Assembly: GCA_030040425.1 (NCBI GenBank)
Contig: JASHTS010000128.1
Span: 32,441-96,440 of the forward strand
Direction: 5' to 3'
Length of the DNA: 64,000 nucleotides
DNA from: Acidobacteriaceae bacterium
GTDB taxonomy: Bacteria > Acidobacteriota > Terriglobia > Terriglobales > Acidobacteriaceae
The position numbers and the translations under genes were made by a program. The notes beneath the pieces were generated by a model that worked only from the letters and a program-made list of their open reading frames with translations, was not told the DNA's origin and did not search any database. This document shows, in pieces, positions 1 to 9,056 of the stretch (position 1 is its first letter; each line of letters starts with the position of its first letter).

Positions 1-1
1 T

Positions 2-2116
2 CGTTATTCGGAGGACGATGTGCGCGGCCTCGATCCCAAGGGCCGCGGCTACATGCCGTTCTCCGGCGCCTACCGCTTCCGCGACTGGGTCATCAAGTCC
101 TTCAACGACGATCTGCCCTATGACAAGTTCGTGATCATGCAGCTCGCCGGCGATCGCCTGCCCGCCAAGACCGCTTCCGAGCGGGATGATAACCTGGTCG
201 CAACAACGTATCTTGGCGCCGGACCTTGGGTTTGGGATCAGGCGGAGCCGGTGCAGGGCCGCGCCGACGAGCGCAACGAGCGCGTCGACGCCGTGACCCG
301 CGGCTTGCTGGGCATGACTGTCGCCTGCGCCCGGTGCCACAATCACAAATACGACCCAATCGCGCAGACAGACTATTACAAGCTGGTCAGCGTCTTTGCC
401 AGCTCCACCTACAAGCAATACTCGGTCCTTTCACCGGCCGCCACTGATCAGTACAACGACAAGGTCGTGCAGGATGCTACGCTGCGCATGAGCATCCGCA
501 ACTATACGTCCGACCTCAGCAAGGAGCTTGCCGGCGCACTTGCCGTGCAAACTTCGGATTACATGGTCGCGGCCTGGCACGTACTGAATCCCAAAGAACA
601 GAAGCCGATCGATGAAGCCTCTGCCGAAGCCAAGCTCGATCCCGAGGTCCTGGAACGCTGGGTCGACTACCTGAAGAAGCCGCATGAGGACTATCCCTTC
701 CTCAACGACTGGAAGGCCATGTTGGCTTCGCCCGACAGCACTGCCGATCAGGCCAGGGTCATCGGCGACGCCTTCCAGAAAGAAGTTGTCAGGGTTCGCA
801 TTCAGGATCAGAAGATCGAGCTTGAGAACGAGATCATCAAGGATAAGGCCGATGTTCCGCGCGACCGCCTGCTCATCGATGCCAAGCCCAGCCAGTTCGA
901 TACGTACGACGAATTCTGCCCCGGTTGCCAGCTATCGCTTAAAGCTTTATCCACGCATGAAGCCAAGCTGTACTCCGACATCTTCGAGAGGCAGGACGCG
1001 GAGGAGGATGAACAGCGCGGCTCGCCGGGAGTGCTTGTCTTCCAAGGATGGGATCTCGAGCGCCGCCTTGGGCCGGCCTTTCAGGGCTACATTACCGAGC
1101 AGCAGAAGCAGCTGGCGTCGCTCGACAAATGGCTCGCCGATGCGACCTATCCGTACGTCAACGGCTATGGCGACAAGCCCCGTCCCGTCGATGTGCGCCT
1201 GAACGTCCGCGGCAATCCGCACTCGCTCGGCCTGGTTGTGCAGCGCGGATTCCTGACCGTCCTCAGCCCGCCCGGCGCCAAGCCCTTCAGCGATGGCAGC
1301 GGCCGCTTGCAACTGGCCGACGATATTGCCTACCATCCGCTCGCGGCACGTGTCATCGTGAACCGCATCTGGGAGTGGCACTTCGGCTCCGGAATCGTGA
1401 ACACCCCCGATAACTTCGGCATCATGGGCGATCAGCCCTCCGACCCCGAGTTGCTCGAGTGGCTGGCCTACCAGTTCGTCGCCCACGGCCGCTCCATCAA
1501 GTGGCTGCAGCGCGAAATCATGCTCTCAGCCGTTTACCAGGAGAGCTCCGCGGCGTCGCCCGAAGCCGACAACCGCGATCCGGGCAACCGGCTCTACTCC
1601 CACTTCAGCCGCCAGCGCCTCGACGCCGAGGAGTTGCGCGACAGCATGTTGGATGTGGCTGGCGATCTCGATCTGAAAAACACCTCGGGGCCATCCGAGC
1701 CCTTCGGACCAACCAATCTGCGCCGGACTGTCTTCTGCAAAGTCAGCCGCTTCCAGCTCAGCAATTACCTTCTGGTCTTCGATTTTCCCAATCCGAGCTT
1801 CACGGCGGAGCAGCGATTCTCATCTAACGTGCCGCTGCAGCAGCTCTACCTGATGAACAATCCGTTTGTGTATGACCAGGCAAGCGTGCTCGCCGATCGC
1901 GTGCACGGCCTTGCCACGCAGGAAGCTCGCATTACCCAAGCTTATGAGTACGTTTATCAGCGGAAGCCGACAGAGGAAGAGATCCAGTTGGGGCTGAAGT
2001 TTCTGAGCACCACCCCGGAAAGACCGGGCTATGCGGTTGCGGGTAGGCCCTTCACTGCATGGCGTGAGTACGCCCACGTGTTACTAAGCTCTAATGAGTT
2101 TCAGTTTATTGATTGA
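2..2116 (+). CDS. DUF1549/DUF1553 domain protein (PSD1 type), 5'-truncated
   Basis: The frame is open from base 2, so the gene starts before the window; about 704 residues remain. GTG at 20 is unlikely to be the start because conserved-looking residues (RYSEDD) precede it in frame. The block FRDWVIKSFNDDLPYDKF followed by QLAGD is typical of DUF1549. A CxxCH motif sits in CARCHNHKYDP (nt 326-358); in this family it lies in the DUF1549 region. The DUF1553 part begins near HPLAARVIVNRIWEW (about nt 1334) and runs to the C terminus. These proteins are common in Planctomycetes and Acidobacteria, usually next to DUF1501 genes, as here. Function is unknown; a periplasmic polymer-related role is only an inference. 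Family call is confident. Confidence 0.9.
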   Translation, partial: RYSEDDVRGLDPKGRGYMPFSGAYRFRDWVIKSFNDDLPYDKFVIMQLAGDRLPAKTASERDDNLVATTYLGAGPWVWDQAEPVQGRADERNERVDAVTRGLLGMTVACARCHNHKYDPIAQTDYYKLVSVFASSTYKQYSVLSPAATDQYNDKVVQDATLRMSIRNYTSDLSKELAGALAVQTSDYMVAAWHVLNPKEQKPIDEASAEAKLDPEVLERWVDYLKKPHEDYPFLNDWKAMLASPDSTADQARVIGDAFQKEVVRVRIQDQKIELENEIIKDKADVPRDRLLIDAKPSQFDTYDEFCPGCQLSLKALSTHEAKLYSDIFERQDAEEDEQRGSPGVLVFQGWDLERRLGPAFQGYITEQQKQLASLDKWLADATYPYVNGYGDKPRPVDVRLNVRGNPHSLGLVVQRGFLTVLSPPGAKPFSDGSGRLQLADDIAYHPLAARVIVNRIWEWHFGSGIVNTPDNFGIMGDQPSDPELLEWLAYQFVAHGRSIKWLQREIMLSAVYQESSAASPEADNRDPGNRLYSHFSRQRLDAEELRDSMLDVAGDLDLKNTSGPSEPFGPTNLRRTVFCKVSRFQLSNYLLVFDFPNPSFTAEQRFSSNVPLQQLYLMNNPFVYDQASVLADRVHGLATQEARITQAYEYVYQRKPTEEEIQLGLKFLSTTPERPGYAVAGRPFTAWREYAHVLLSSNEFQFID

Positions 2117-2177
2117 TCAGCTTTCCATTCACCTAACGCACAGGCGGACCGCCCCGGGGCCCGCAGAGGAGATGAAG

Positions 2178-3623
2178 ATGATTCACATACCGGCAAGCCG
2201 TCCGATCACGCGCCGCGACGCTCTAAGAAAACTCGGTTGTGGCTTTGGGTATCTCAGCCTTGCAAGCATGGTCGGCGCATCGCTGGCCCGCGCCGAGGCC
2301 GCACCCGATAAAAAGCGCTGGATGATCACGGGCAAGCCCAAAGCCAAGGCGGTCATTTTTCTGTTCATGAACGGCGGACTTTCCCAGATCGACAGCTTCG
2401 ACTATAAGCCGATGCTGGCCAAATACAACGGCAAGCCTATGCCCGGCGGAGACCTTTCGCACGAGCGCAAGACCGGCGGCATCATGATGTCGCCTTTCAC
2501 GTTCAAGCAATACGGCCAGAGCGGAGCCTGGGTCAGCGAAATCTTTCCGAAACTTGCCGAATGTGTTGACGACATGTGCTTTGTCAAGTCTGTTTACACC
2601 GAGATTCCCAATCACGAGCCGGCGCTGGAAATGGTAAACACGGGCGCCAACTTCACCGGGCGGCCATCTATGGGCTCCTGGGTTACTTATGGCCTCGGGG
2701 TCGCCAACCAGAATCTGCCCGGCTTTGTAGTGCTGTGTCCTGACCAGCCCACCACCGTCGGTCCGCCGCTCTGGTCCTCGGCGTTTCTCTCGCCGGTCTA
2801 CCAAGGAACCTATGTATCCGATAAGGTTGCCAAAGGCGACTTCGATCCGCAGAAGCTCATCGCCAACGTCCATAACAACCGCTTCGATCTCCAGCAGCAG
2901 GCCAAGGAACTCGACCTCGAGAAGCAGCTCGACCAGCTCAACATGCAGACGGTCCCAGGCGCCATGCACGATCCCCAGCTCGAGGCCACCATCAGTTCGA
3001 TGGAAACCGCGTACCGCATGCAGACCGACGCGCCCGATGTATTCAATGTCTACAAGGAGTCGCCCGCCGTCCTCAAAATGTACGGCGAGGGCAGCACGGC
3101 GCGCGGCTGCCTCACCGCGGCCCGCCTGATCGAGCGTGGCGTGCGCATGGTCCAGGTTTACTACGCCAAGGGCGACCCCTGGGATCATCACTTCGACATC
3201 GAATTACACCGCGTTACCGGCGGCAACTCCGATCAGGCGTTCGCTGCTCTCATTAAGGATCTTAAGCAACGCGGTCTCTTCGATGAGACCATCATCGTGG
3301 CCGGCTCGGAGTTCGGCCGTACTCCGGTGGTCGAGCTCAGCAGCGGCTTCATGGGCGGCCAGACCCACAACGGCCGCGATCACAATCCACACGGATTCAC
3401 CATGTGGCTCGCCGGCGGCGGCTTCAAGCGCGGCTTTACCTACGGCGCTACCGACGACTTCGGCTGGAAAGCAGTCGAGAATCCTGTACACGTCCACGAC
3501 ATACACGCCACCATCCTGTACCAGCTAGGAATCGATCACACCAAGCTCACGTACCACTACAGCGGCCGCGATTACCGGCTAACCGACCTGTACGGCAACG
3601 TGATCCACGACCTGATCACCTGA
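2178..3623 (+). CDS. DUF1501 domain protein with Tat-type signal
   Basis: A 481-residue protein of the DUF1501 family, which has a sulfatase/alkaline-phosphatase-like fold by family knowledge. I chose ATG 2178 because AGAGGA (2165-2170) sits 7 nt upstream; the frame is open back to 2094, and ATG 2172 is too close to that ribosome site. The N terminus carries a twin-arginine signal (ITRRDALRKLGCGFG then a hydrophobic stretch to SLARA), so the protein is probably exported folded. Typical family blocks are FLFMNGGLSQIDSFDYKP, GSEFGRTP and THNGRDHNPHGFTMWLAGGG near the C terminus. It follows the DUF1549/DUF1553 gene by 61 nt, the standard pairing. Catalytic activity is not established. Confidence 0.9.
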   Translation: MIHIPASRPITRRDALRKLGCGFGYLSLASMVGASLARAEAAPDKKRWMITGKPKAKAVIFLFMNGGLSQIDSFDYKPMLAKYNGKPMPGGDLSHERKTGGIMMSPFTFKQYGQSGAWVSEIFPKLAECVDDMCFVKSVYTEIPNHEPALEMVNTGANFTGRPSMGSWVTYGLGVANQNLPGFVVLCPDQPTTVGPPLWSSAFLSPVYQGTYVSDKVAKGDFDPQKLIANVHNNRFDLQQQAKELDLEKQLDQLNMQTVPGAMHDPQLEATISSMETAYRMQTDAPDVFNVYKESPAVLKMYGEGSTARGCLTAARLIERGVRMVQVYYAKGDPWDHHFDIELHRVTGGNSDQAFAALIKDLKQRGLFDETIIVAGSEFGRTPVVELSSGFMGGQTHNGRDHNPHGFTMWLAGGGFKRGFTYGATDDFGWKAVENPVHVHDIHATILYQLGIDHTKLTYHYSGRDYRLTDLYGNVIHDLIT

Positions 3624-3690
3624 AGACAATCCCGCTCCGGCCGGAGTTGCTCCGCGCCGGAGCCGACCTGATCCGTCAGGAAAACGCCCG

Positions 3691-4689
3691 ATGCGCTCTT
3701 CAATCTTGATGACATGGATATTCGTGTACGCGCTGTGGGGGCATGCGCAGTTCCCGCAGCCCGATGGCGGCGATCTCCAGCCTGGAACCCTTCCACTTTC
3801 CTGGAACAGCGGTGGGCCGAAATGTATGGAGATGCCCGAGTGGCAGATTCATGAGTACAATCCCAATCTCTTCATCCTGCGCCAGTCCGGCTGCACAGAT
3901 TTCGAAATGCCCTTCCTCTATCTCTTCTTCGGAAAGGAACGCGGACTTCTGTGGGACACCGGTTCTCGCAACGGCGACTTAGTGCCAACTCTGCAGCACG
4001 TGGTGCACGAATGGCTCGAGCGCAATCATCGCGGCAGCATATCTCTCGTGGTTATGCACTCGCACTCACACTCCGACCACACCTGGGGCGACAAAGCGGT
4101 GCAGGGCATGAACGATCCCGCCATTCCCATCCAGTTCGTCGCGCCCACCGTCGAGGCAGCCATCAAATTCTTCAACATCGATTCATGGCCTACGGGGCTG
4201 GGCAAGGTTGACCTGGGGGGACGTGTCCTCAACATCGTTCCCGTTCCCGGTCACGACACCTACGCCGTTGCACTCTACGACCGCTCAACCGGAATCGTAT
4301 TGACCGGCGATAATCTTTATCCCGGCCGGCTCTATATCTCCGATTTCGCCGCGTACCAGGCCAGCACTGAGCGGCTCATCGCGTTCCTAAGGGGAAAGCC
4401 CGTCTCCTACATCCTCGGCAACCACATCGAAGAGACCAGCACTCCGTTCAAGGATTTTCCTATCGGATCGATATACCACCCGCAAGAGCGCCGTCTCGAA
4501 CTCTCGTTCGGCGATCTGCTAGCCCTTGACGATGGCTTGAAATCGATGCAGGGAGCCCCGCATCGCATGGCGATGAGCGATTTCACCATCTGGCCGCGCC
4601 AGCCGAAAGGGCAAGACGACAAGCTGGAACAGATTTTTCGTGAGACTCAGGAGGAGCAACTCAGGAACAAATGGGATCAGCCGCGATAA
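3691..4689 (+). CDS. secreted metallo-beta-lactamase-fold hydrolase
   Basis: 332 residues. An N-terminal hydrophobic signal (ILMTWIFVYALWGHAQ) suggests export. The MBL-fold metal motif HxHxDH is present as HSHSDH (residues 125-130), followed by a GHD histidine (VPVPGHDTYA), an aspartate in TGDNLYPGR and a late histidine in LGNHIEE, so a dinuclear metal site looks intact. The substrate cannot be named from sequence; the family includes lactonases, thioesterases and beta-lactamases. It starts 67 nt after the DUF1501 stop and may be co-transcribed with it. A signal peptide on an MBL protein argues for an extracytoplasmic substrate. Confidence 0.85.
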   Translation: MRSSILMTWIFVYALWGHAQFPQPDGGDLQPGTLPLSWNSGGPKCMEMPEWQIHEYNPNLFILRQSGCTDFEMPFLYLFFGKERGLLWDTGSRNGDLVPTLQHVVHEWLERNHRGSISLVVMHSHSHSDHTWGDKAVQGMNDPAIPIQFVAPTVEAAIKFFNIDSWPTGLGKVDLGGRVLNIVPVPGHDTYAVALYDRSTGIVLTGDNLYPGRLYISDFAAYQASTERLIAFLRGKPVSYILGNHIEETSTPFKDFPIGSIYHPQERRLELSFGDLLALDDGLKSMQGAPHRMAMSDFTIWPRQPKGQDDKLEQIFRETQEEQLRNKWDQPR

Positions 4690-5037
4690 TTGCGCGGGCG
4701 TGTACGCGGAGGCAAACTCGCCCGCGGATTGGCAAATTTTCCAATTCTCACGGCCTTCTCATGGCGGGTGCGACATGCTTCCCGTGGAAGCCGATGCTGC
4801 ACGAATGGCGTTCGATGCTTCGGAAGTATCGGAACTTAGCAACGATCGAGATTGAGGAAACCATGGATTGGTTAGCCTGAGCGGAGCGAGGGGTCTGCGG
4901 TTTTTTTTCGCCATCTCGCTTGGCATTTTGCTGCCAGCCAGATCGCGGGCGCAAGGCCTGTTTGTCCATACACCCCAGTTTCTGAGCGGAGACGGCGATT
5001 GCTCCTTAGCCGCAGCGAATCTCGAAAGGACTGCCTG
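4690..5037. other. intergenic stretch without a supported gene
   Basis: Short frames in this 348-base gap have no recognisable protein signature and no good ribosome site. The only element noted is a possible dispersed-repeat-like segment at 4876-4908, listed separately. The promoter for the following YceI gene should lie here, but I could not assign -35/-10 boxes with confidence. Confidence 0.5.
4876..4908. repeat. possible dispersed intergenic repeat (REP-like)
   Basis: The string CCTGAGCGGAGCGAGGGG, then TCTGCGG and a run of eight T, resembles a short intergenic element of the 'cctgagcg-agcgaagg-ctgcgg' type seen in many bacterial genomes. Only one copy was recognised in this window, so the repeat call rests on resemblance alone. 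Confidence 0.3.
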
Positions 5038-5613
5038 ATGAAACATTTACTTCTTCCCGCATTGCTTCTTTTCGCCATCGCGCCAGCCGTTCCGGCACAG
5101 GCCGCTTCCTGGACACCTGACCAGGCGCACAGCGATGTTGAGTTTTCGGTGCTGCACATGAGCTTGTCTAATGTGCACGGCCGCTTAGGGCATGTGACCG
5201 GCATCATCCATTTCGACCCGGCAGACCTCGCCAACTCCAACGTCGACGTTACCATTGACGTGAACACCATCGACACAGGCGAAGGCGCGCGCGACGCGGT
5301 GCTTAAGAGCGCCAGTTTTTTCGATGTCGAAGACCATCCGGCTGCTACCTTTGTCAGCACGAAAGTGGAGAAGACTGCCAGTGGACTGGCGGTCACAGGC
5401 AATCTCACCCTGCGAGGCGTAACCAAGTCCGTGGTCCTTGCTGTCGAAGGCCCGAATGGCCCGGTGACCGGAATGGATCAAAAGCTGCACGCAGGCTTTA
5501 CCGCTACGGCCTCGATCGACCGCAGAGATTTCGGGATCGGTGCAAGCTTTCCGCCCGGGATCATCGGGGATCAGGTCCAGCTCTCCATTGATCTGGAGAT
5601 CGTTAAGCAATAA
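5038..5613 (+). CDS. YceI family periplasmic protein
   Basis: 191 residues starting at ATG 5038; the frame is open to 4999, but the residues before MKHLLLPALLLF would spoil the signal peptide. Cleavage is expected after VPAQA. The mature part opens with WTPDQAHSDVEFSVLHM, the usual YceI start (D-x-x-H-S-x-V-x-F), and continues with the lipocalin-like beta-barrel pattern, including VDVTIDVNTIDTGEGARDAVLKS and the DFGIG block near the end. YceI proteins bind isoprenoid-type lipids in the periplasm by family knowledge; the ligand here is unknown. It is not obviously linked to its neighbours. Confidence 0.9.
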   Translation: MKHLLLPALLLFAIAPAVPAQAASWTPDQAHSDVEFSVLHMSLSNVHGRLGHVTGIIHFDPADLANSNVDVTIDVNTIDTGEGARDAVLKSASFFDVEDHPAATFVSTKVEKTASGLAVTGNLTLRGVTKSVVLAVEGPNGPVTGMDQKLHAGFTATASIDRRDFGIGASFPPGIIGDQVQLSIDLEIVKQ

Positions 5614-6587
5614 CAGAGGCCGACTGCCGCTTCAACCGAAAAAACCATTGTTGATCGAGAGTCTGCCTGGGTGGTATTCAATTCGAAATTCAACCGCGTT
5701 ATGAACCTGCCCGACGGTTGATAAATCGCTAATGCCCTCACCGACGACAGCGGTCGAGCCACCTGGACGAAAGTCGCCATTTCGGGCTACAGCCGGTTAT
5801 ACCTGCACGCGACCGCGCAGGACGCTGTTCAAGTCCCACCAAAAATCGCACCAGTCCTCGCATGAGCCTCGCGACACAGTTCATCAAGTAGCAAATGACG
5901 TGCGGGCGCCCGAAATCCGCGAAGCCGGTCCCATGCGGTTCCAGGGTTCCTGGTAGCGATTATGAACTTGCTGCCGGAGGCGCAGCGTTACGCAGACTAC
6001 TTAACCCTGATGCAGGCCAGGAATCCGAGCGTTCACGCCCGGAAAAGTTGACGGCGTCATAGGTAAGAAAATAGAGAGATTGAGAGGGTTCCGGCATTTT
6101 CCTCATGGATTCCTTATGAGATCTTTGATCTCCTATGAATCGGTGCGCGGCCGAGAGAGCAGAATTAGCCCACACATCTTTCCGCTCGGAGGGTCAAGGT
6201 TGGGGCCGATAGAACTATTTAGTTGCTCCTTCGGACGATTACTGCTAACGAGGTTGAACCCAGACATGCGCTGGTGGAAAGGCTGGTAACTGGAGGCCAG
6301 CTTCTCGAAGCCGTACGTCTGTGCTTCTCCTGTTCAATTCTCGACATCAACTCCTTTCGGGGATCCACGATTGCAACCAGAAATTCATCGATTGAGACGA
6401 AGGGAGAATTGTGCCTCAGCAACCTGTCTTGTACAAAATCCGAAATCTTTACGGGTTTCTCATGCCGAGAGGCTCTGAATTTGGGGTTGCGCTTAAAACT
6501 CCAAGGTTTGCCGGGAAACAAGACCTGATTGGCAAGTTATTTTCCGCGATAGTCCGCAAAAATCATTCCCAAACCATAAGTGCATTG
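5614..6587. other. long intergenic region, no supported gene
   Basis: About 970 bases without a convincing gene. One open stretch near 5735-5870 reads DDSGRATWTKVAISGYSR in one frame and could be a remnant, but it lacks a start and is too short to assign. The last part (6411-6587) is in frame with the porin gene downstream and could be a translated N-terminal extension (see that entry). No riboswitch or tRNA fold was recognised. Confidence 0.5.
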
Positions 6588-7652
6588 ATGCGATTTTGGC
6601 CGTTATGGCTGCTGGTCTGGGCGATCTCGCCCGTGTATGCGCAAACGTTCGAGCCCAAGTTTTCAGTAGGGGCTGGAATACAAACCAGCTATGACCACTC
6701 CAACACTGACGGAGGTCAGTCAGTCGATCAATTCCCGCTTGACCATGCTCGGCTCTACTTTAGCGGAGATGTGACAGATCATATCAGCGCCATGTTTAAT
6801 ACGGATTACCAAAGCAGCGCCGATTCAATGGAAATTCTCGATGCGGTCGGAGAGTTTCACGGCTCGCCGAAAGCCAATGTCTGGTTCGGTCGCTTCCTGC
6901 CGCCCAGCGACCGTGCTAACTTGTACGGGCCGTTCTACTCGAATGAGTGGGACGTATTTAACGATGGCATCCAAGACGGCTATCCGTTTGTCTTTCAAGG
7001 ACGCGACAATGGCGCGGCCTATTGGGGTGATTTCAAAGCGGGCGCCGCCGAAATTAAAGCTTCGGCGGGCGCGTTTGAAGGCACATCTGCGGATGGAAAA
7101 AACAGTGTTATTTGGGCGAGCCGTGTCCAGATTGATTTGTGGGATCCGGAGAACGGATATTACCTGAACGGCACGTATTACGGCGACAAAAATCTGCTAG
7201 CGATATCCGGCGCAACTCAGGTCCAGTCCGGTAAGACAGCAACAACCGGCGACTTTCTAATGGAGAGAAAGGTTCCTAGAGGAGGCGCCTTCACCATCGA
7301 AAGTGAATACTCCCGCTACAACGGTCTCGGCGGTTACAACGCGGACTATGCCAAGAGCGAAGGCGCGTATGGCCTGGCGTCTTTCCTGATACCAAAACAT
7401 GGCGGAAAAGGCAATTTTGAACTCCTCGGAAAATATGCGATCGCGGAGTACACGGGGGGAAGCGGCAGTGCGCCCAGTTACCGCCAAAACACTGCCGAGG
7501 CTAACTTCAGCTATATTCTCGAACAGTTTAATGCTCGGATCATGAGCTTTTATCGCAACGCCAGCTACAACGCGATAACTGCCAATAACTGGCAGGCTGG
7601 TGTCGGCCTGCAGCTTCAGTTGTCCAAGACATTCAGCCTGAACGCAAAGTAA
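6588..7652 (+). CDS. outer-membrane porin-like beta-barrel protein
   Basis: 354 residues from ATG 6588: a signal peptide (MRFWPLWLLVWAISPVYA) followed by alternating amphipathic strands rich in Tyr, Gly and Asn (QTFEPKFSVGAGIQTSYDHS, VWFGRFLPPSDRANLYGPF), the pattern of phosphate-selective-porin-like and other trimeric porins. The frame is open to GTG 6411, which has a good AGGGAG ribosome site; that start would add 59 residues before the signal peptide. I kept 6588 because the signal peptide is then N-terminal, but no Shine-Dalgarno is visible there. It lies 135 nt upstream of urtA on the same strand, so an outer-membrane route for urea or short amides is a reasonable inference. Confidence 0.7.
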   Translation: MRFWPLWLLVWAISPVYAQTFEPKFSVGAGIQTSYDHSNTDGGQSVDQFPLDHARLYFSGDVTDHISAMFNTDYQSSADSMEILDAVGEFHGSPKANVWFGRFLPPSDRANLYGPFYSNEWDVFNDGIQDGYPFVFQGRDNGAAYWGDFKAGAAEIKASAGAFEGTSADGKNSVIWASRVQIDLWDPENGYYLNGTYYGDKNLLAISGATQVQSGKTATTGDFLMERKVPRGGAFTIESEYSRYNGLGGYNADYAKSEGAYGLASFLIPKHGGKGNFELLGKYAIAEYTGGSGSAPSYRQNTAEANFSYILEQFNARIMSFYRNASYNAITANNWQAGVGLQLQLSKTFSLNAK

Positions 7653-7787
7653 CTGCGGGTCATTTGCAAACGATCGAAACAAACTATTCCCGTTGCGGTT
7701 CGCCATCACACCCGGGGACGTTCAAACAAACGGATCGCGCCAGGCACTTAATCGACTTACCAATCAGAGGGCAAAGGAGAAACGTCT

Positions 7788-9023
7788 ATGAAACAGCCAT
7801 CAAACGGCGCAGCGCATTTGAGATTAAAAGCGGCAGGCGCCGTCGCAACGATCTTATCGCTCGCATTTTGCGCAGCGGCCTCGACCCCAGTCTTGGCGCA
7901 GAACGGATCAGTAAAGGTGGGAGTGTTACAGTCCCTTTCGGGAACCATGGCGATCAGCGAGGTGGCTGTGAAGGATGCGACCATGCTCGCCATCGATCAA
8001 ATCAACGCGTCCGGCGGCGTGATGGGAAGGAAGATCGTTCCTGTAGTGGAAGACGGCGCTTCCGATCCAGCCATCTTTGCGCAGAAAGCGCAGGAGCTGA
8101 TTCAGCAGGACAATGTGGTCACGGTTTTCGGTGGCTGGACTTCGGCCAGCCGCAAGGCGATGCTCCCGGTCTTTCAACGCTTCCAATCGCTGCTCTGGTA
8201 TCCGGTGCAGTTCGAAGGCAATGAATGTTCGCCGGACATCATGTACTCCGGTGCGCAACCCAATCAGCAGATTCTTCCTGCGCTGCAGTGGGCCATGGAG
8301 AAGGGTGAGAAGCGGATCTTCCTGCTCGGCTCCGATTATGTGTTTCCGCGCACGGCAAACTATATTTTGAAGAAGTATATTGTCCACGATGGCGGTACGG
8401 TTGCCGGCGAAGAGTATGTTCCACTCGGCGGCACCGACTTTAGCTCCGTCATCGCCAAAATCAAGATCTCGCACCCGCAGATCATCTTTAATACATTGAA
8501 CGGGGACAGCAATGTCTCCTTCTTCAAGCAGATGGCTGCCGCGGGCATGACGCCCGACAAAATGCCGGTGATGTCTTTCAGCATCGCTGAGCAGGAAGCG
8601 CACGCCATGGGTCCGAGCCTGGTGCAGGGAAGTTATGCAGCCTGGAATTATTTCCAGAGCCTGCAGAACCCGCTTAATAAGAAGTTTGTGGCCGCGTTTA
8701 AGGCCGAGTACGGCGGAAACTCAGTGCTCGACGATCCCATGATTCACGGGTACGAGGACGTTTATCTGTGGGCAGCTGCGGCGAGGAAAGCAGGAAGCTT
8801 CGATCCGATGAAGGTGCGCACGGCCGCGATCGAGATGGGCTGGCAGGATTCTCCGATGGGCAAAGTCGAATTCGCCAACAATCAGAGCCTCTACCAGACG
8901 GCTTACGTCGGTCAGCTTGAACCGGACGGACAATTTAAGATACTGTGGCAGTCAAATGGCCCCATCCGTCCCAACCCATACGACCCGCTGGCGTTCCCCG
9001 GCCGGAGCTGCCCGGCGAAATAA
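7788..9023 (+). CDS. urtA: urea ABC transporter substrate-binding protein
   Basis: 411 residues, preceded by AAAGGAG at a good distance from ATG 7788. A signal peptide (AGAVATILSLAFCAAASTPVLA) leads into the mature block VKVGVLQSLSGTMAISE and INASGGVMGRKI, typical of UrtA in the HAAT/branched-chain amino-acid binding-protein family. FGGWTSASRKAMLPVFQ and LLWYPVQFEGNECSP are also characteristic of urea/amide binders (UrtA/FmdD). It should bind urea in the periplasm and hand it to UrtBC. It heads the urtABCDE-ureABCEFGD cluster, so the substrate assignment is strong by context. Confidence 0.95.
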   Translation: MKQPSNGAAHLRLKAAGAVATILSLAFCAAASTPVLAQNGSVKVGVLQSLSGTMAISEVAVKDATMLAIDQINASGGVMGRKIVPVVEDGASDPAIFAQKAQELIQQDNVVTVFGGWTSASRKAMLPVFQRFQSLLWYPVQFEGNECSPDIMYSGAQPNQQILPALQWAMEKGEKRIFLLGSDYVFPRTANYILKKYIVHDGGTVAGEEYVPLGGTDFSSVIAKIKISHPQIIFNTLNGDSNVSFFKQMAAAGMTPDKMPVMSFSIAEQEAHAMGPSLVQGSYAAWNYFQSLQNPLNKKFVAAFKAEYGGNSVLDDPMIHGYEDVYLWAAAARKAGSFDPMKVRTAAIEMGWQDSPMGKVEFANNQSLYQTAYVGQLEPDGQFKILWQSNGPIRPNPYDPLAFPGRSCPAK

Positions 9024-9056
9024 ATTTGGATCGGGAAAAGAAAAGGGAAAAACAGT

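Noticed and set aside
5826..5850. TTCAAGT string followed by CCCACCA that resembles a tRNA T-loop and 3' end
   Set aside because: The flanking bases do not form a T-stem and no acceptor or anticodon stem could be built.
5735..5870. Short open stretch that reads like a protein fragment
   Set aside because: No start, about 45 codons, no recognised family; kept only as a remark in the intergenic entry.
7653..7787. Possible urea or guanidine riboswitch before urtA
   Set aside because: The 135 bases show no conserved aptamer motif that I can recognise.
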